Assembly (NCBI GenBank): GCA_958369755.1
Contig: CATXJC010000023.1
Location: forward strand, 1-31,529
Length of the DNA stretch: 31,529 bases
Source of the DNA: an uncultured Prevotella sp.
GTDB taxonomy: Bacteria; Bacteroidota; Bacteroidia; Bacteroidales; Bacteroidaceae
Direction of reading: 5' to 3'
This document shows positions 31,428-31,529 of this stretch, one piece after another. The stretch's first letter is position 1, and the number at the start of each line of letters is the position of its first letter. The position numbers were made by a program, and so were the translations under genes. Below the pieces are notes generated by a model. The model made no database searches. It saw nothing but the letters and a program-made list of their open reading frames with translations, and was not told the DNA's origin.

Positions 31428-31435
31428 TACCTTTG
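31428..31435 (+). promoter_or_regulatory. -7 box of the edge gene (TACCTTTG)
   Basis: A perfect TACCTTTG, 53 nt before ATG 31489, preceded by A-rich DNA. Confidence 0.6.
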
Positions 31436-31488
31436 CATCGTTCAAAAGAACAAATGATTGTTTTACAGATTTTAAAAAAGCAAAGAAA

Positions 31489-31529
31489 ATGAAGAAATTA
31501 GTTTTTATGTTCGTAGCTATCGCAGCTAT
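31489..31529 (+). CDS. 5' end of a secreted protein gene (cut by the window edge)
   Basis: Only 13 codons are present: MKKLVFMFVAIAA. This is a typical signal-peptide start after a good promoter (31428-31435). Nothing can be said about the product. Confidence 0.55.
   Translation, partial: MKKLVFMFVAIAA

Overview
The window looks like chromosome from a gut-type Bacteroidales bacterium, most likely Prevotella/Segatella. Nearly every intergenic gap carries the Bacteroidota promoter signature: a -7 box TAnnTTTG, often TACCTTTG, in the best cases with TTG 19-20 nt upstream. Ribosome binding sites are weak and A-rich. Most genes are housekeeping or stress genes of familiar Bacteroidales families. 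No rRNA, tRNA or CRISPR array is seen.

Left end (1-3772), accessory: an AT-rich, tightly packed three-gene run encodes a Cas12f1/TnpB-like RuvC nuclease, a small secreted protein and a PD-(D/E)XK nuclease-like protein. It abuts a piece of carB (carbamoyl-phosphate synthase large subunit) that is cut off at both ends and whose right edge is joined to an orphan minus-strand promoter. Positions 3773-4855 hold an HU-like/winged-helix fusion gene followed by about 400 bp of non-coding DNA made of 22-23 bp tandem repeats in three sub-families. This gene-plus-array is the least explained structure in the window.

4938-10870, stress and repair: yaaA (-), an O6-alkylguanine methyltransferase, a PHP phosphoesterase with a beta-carbonic anhydrase (+), a minus-strand cluster of Bcp peroxiredoxin, GlsB-like membrane protein and HD phosphohydrolase, a secreted alpha/beta hydrolase, and a free-methionine-(R)-sulfoxide reductase (-).

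11127-19626, sugar acids and redox: a secreted GH28 polygalacturonase-like enzyme, a Nudix hydrolase, a cupin, a type II NADH dehydrogenase (-), then a LacI regulator, a mannitol-dehydrogenase-family oxidoreductase (UxuB/UxaB-like) and an FHS-type MFS sugar transporter. The last three look like a local catabolic unit under LacI control. Three AACGTTTGC direct repeats upstream of the oxidoreductase are good operator candidates, and the GH28 enzyme could supply the uronic acids.

19731-31529: an umuC-umuD pair (-, umuC first), a nitroreductase, a Pif1-like helicase with a C-terminal HTH, two PLP sulfur-amino-acid enzymes (-), a large secreted S9 peptidase, an MFS exporter-like protein (-), and the first codons of a secreted protein at the right edge. 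Hairpin terminators sit where genes converge (13649-13698, 19666-19705, 24534-24574, 29859-29907).
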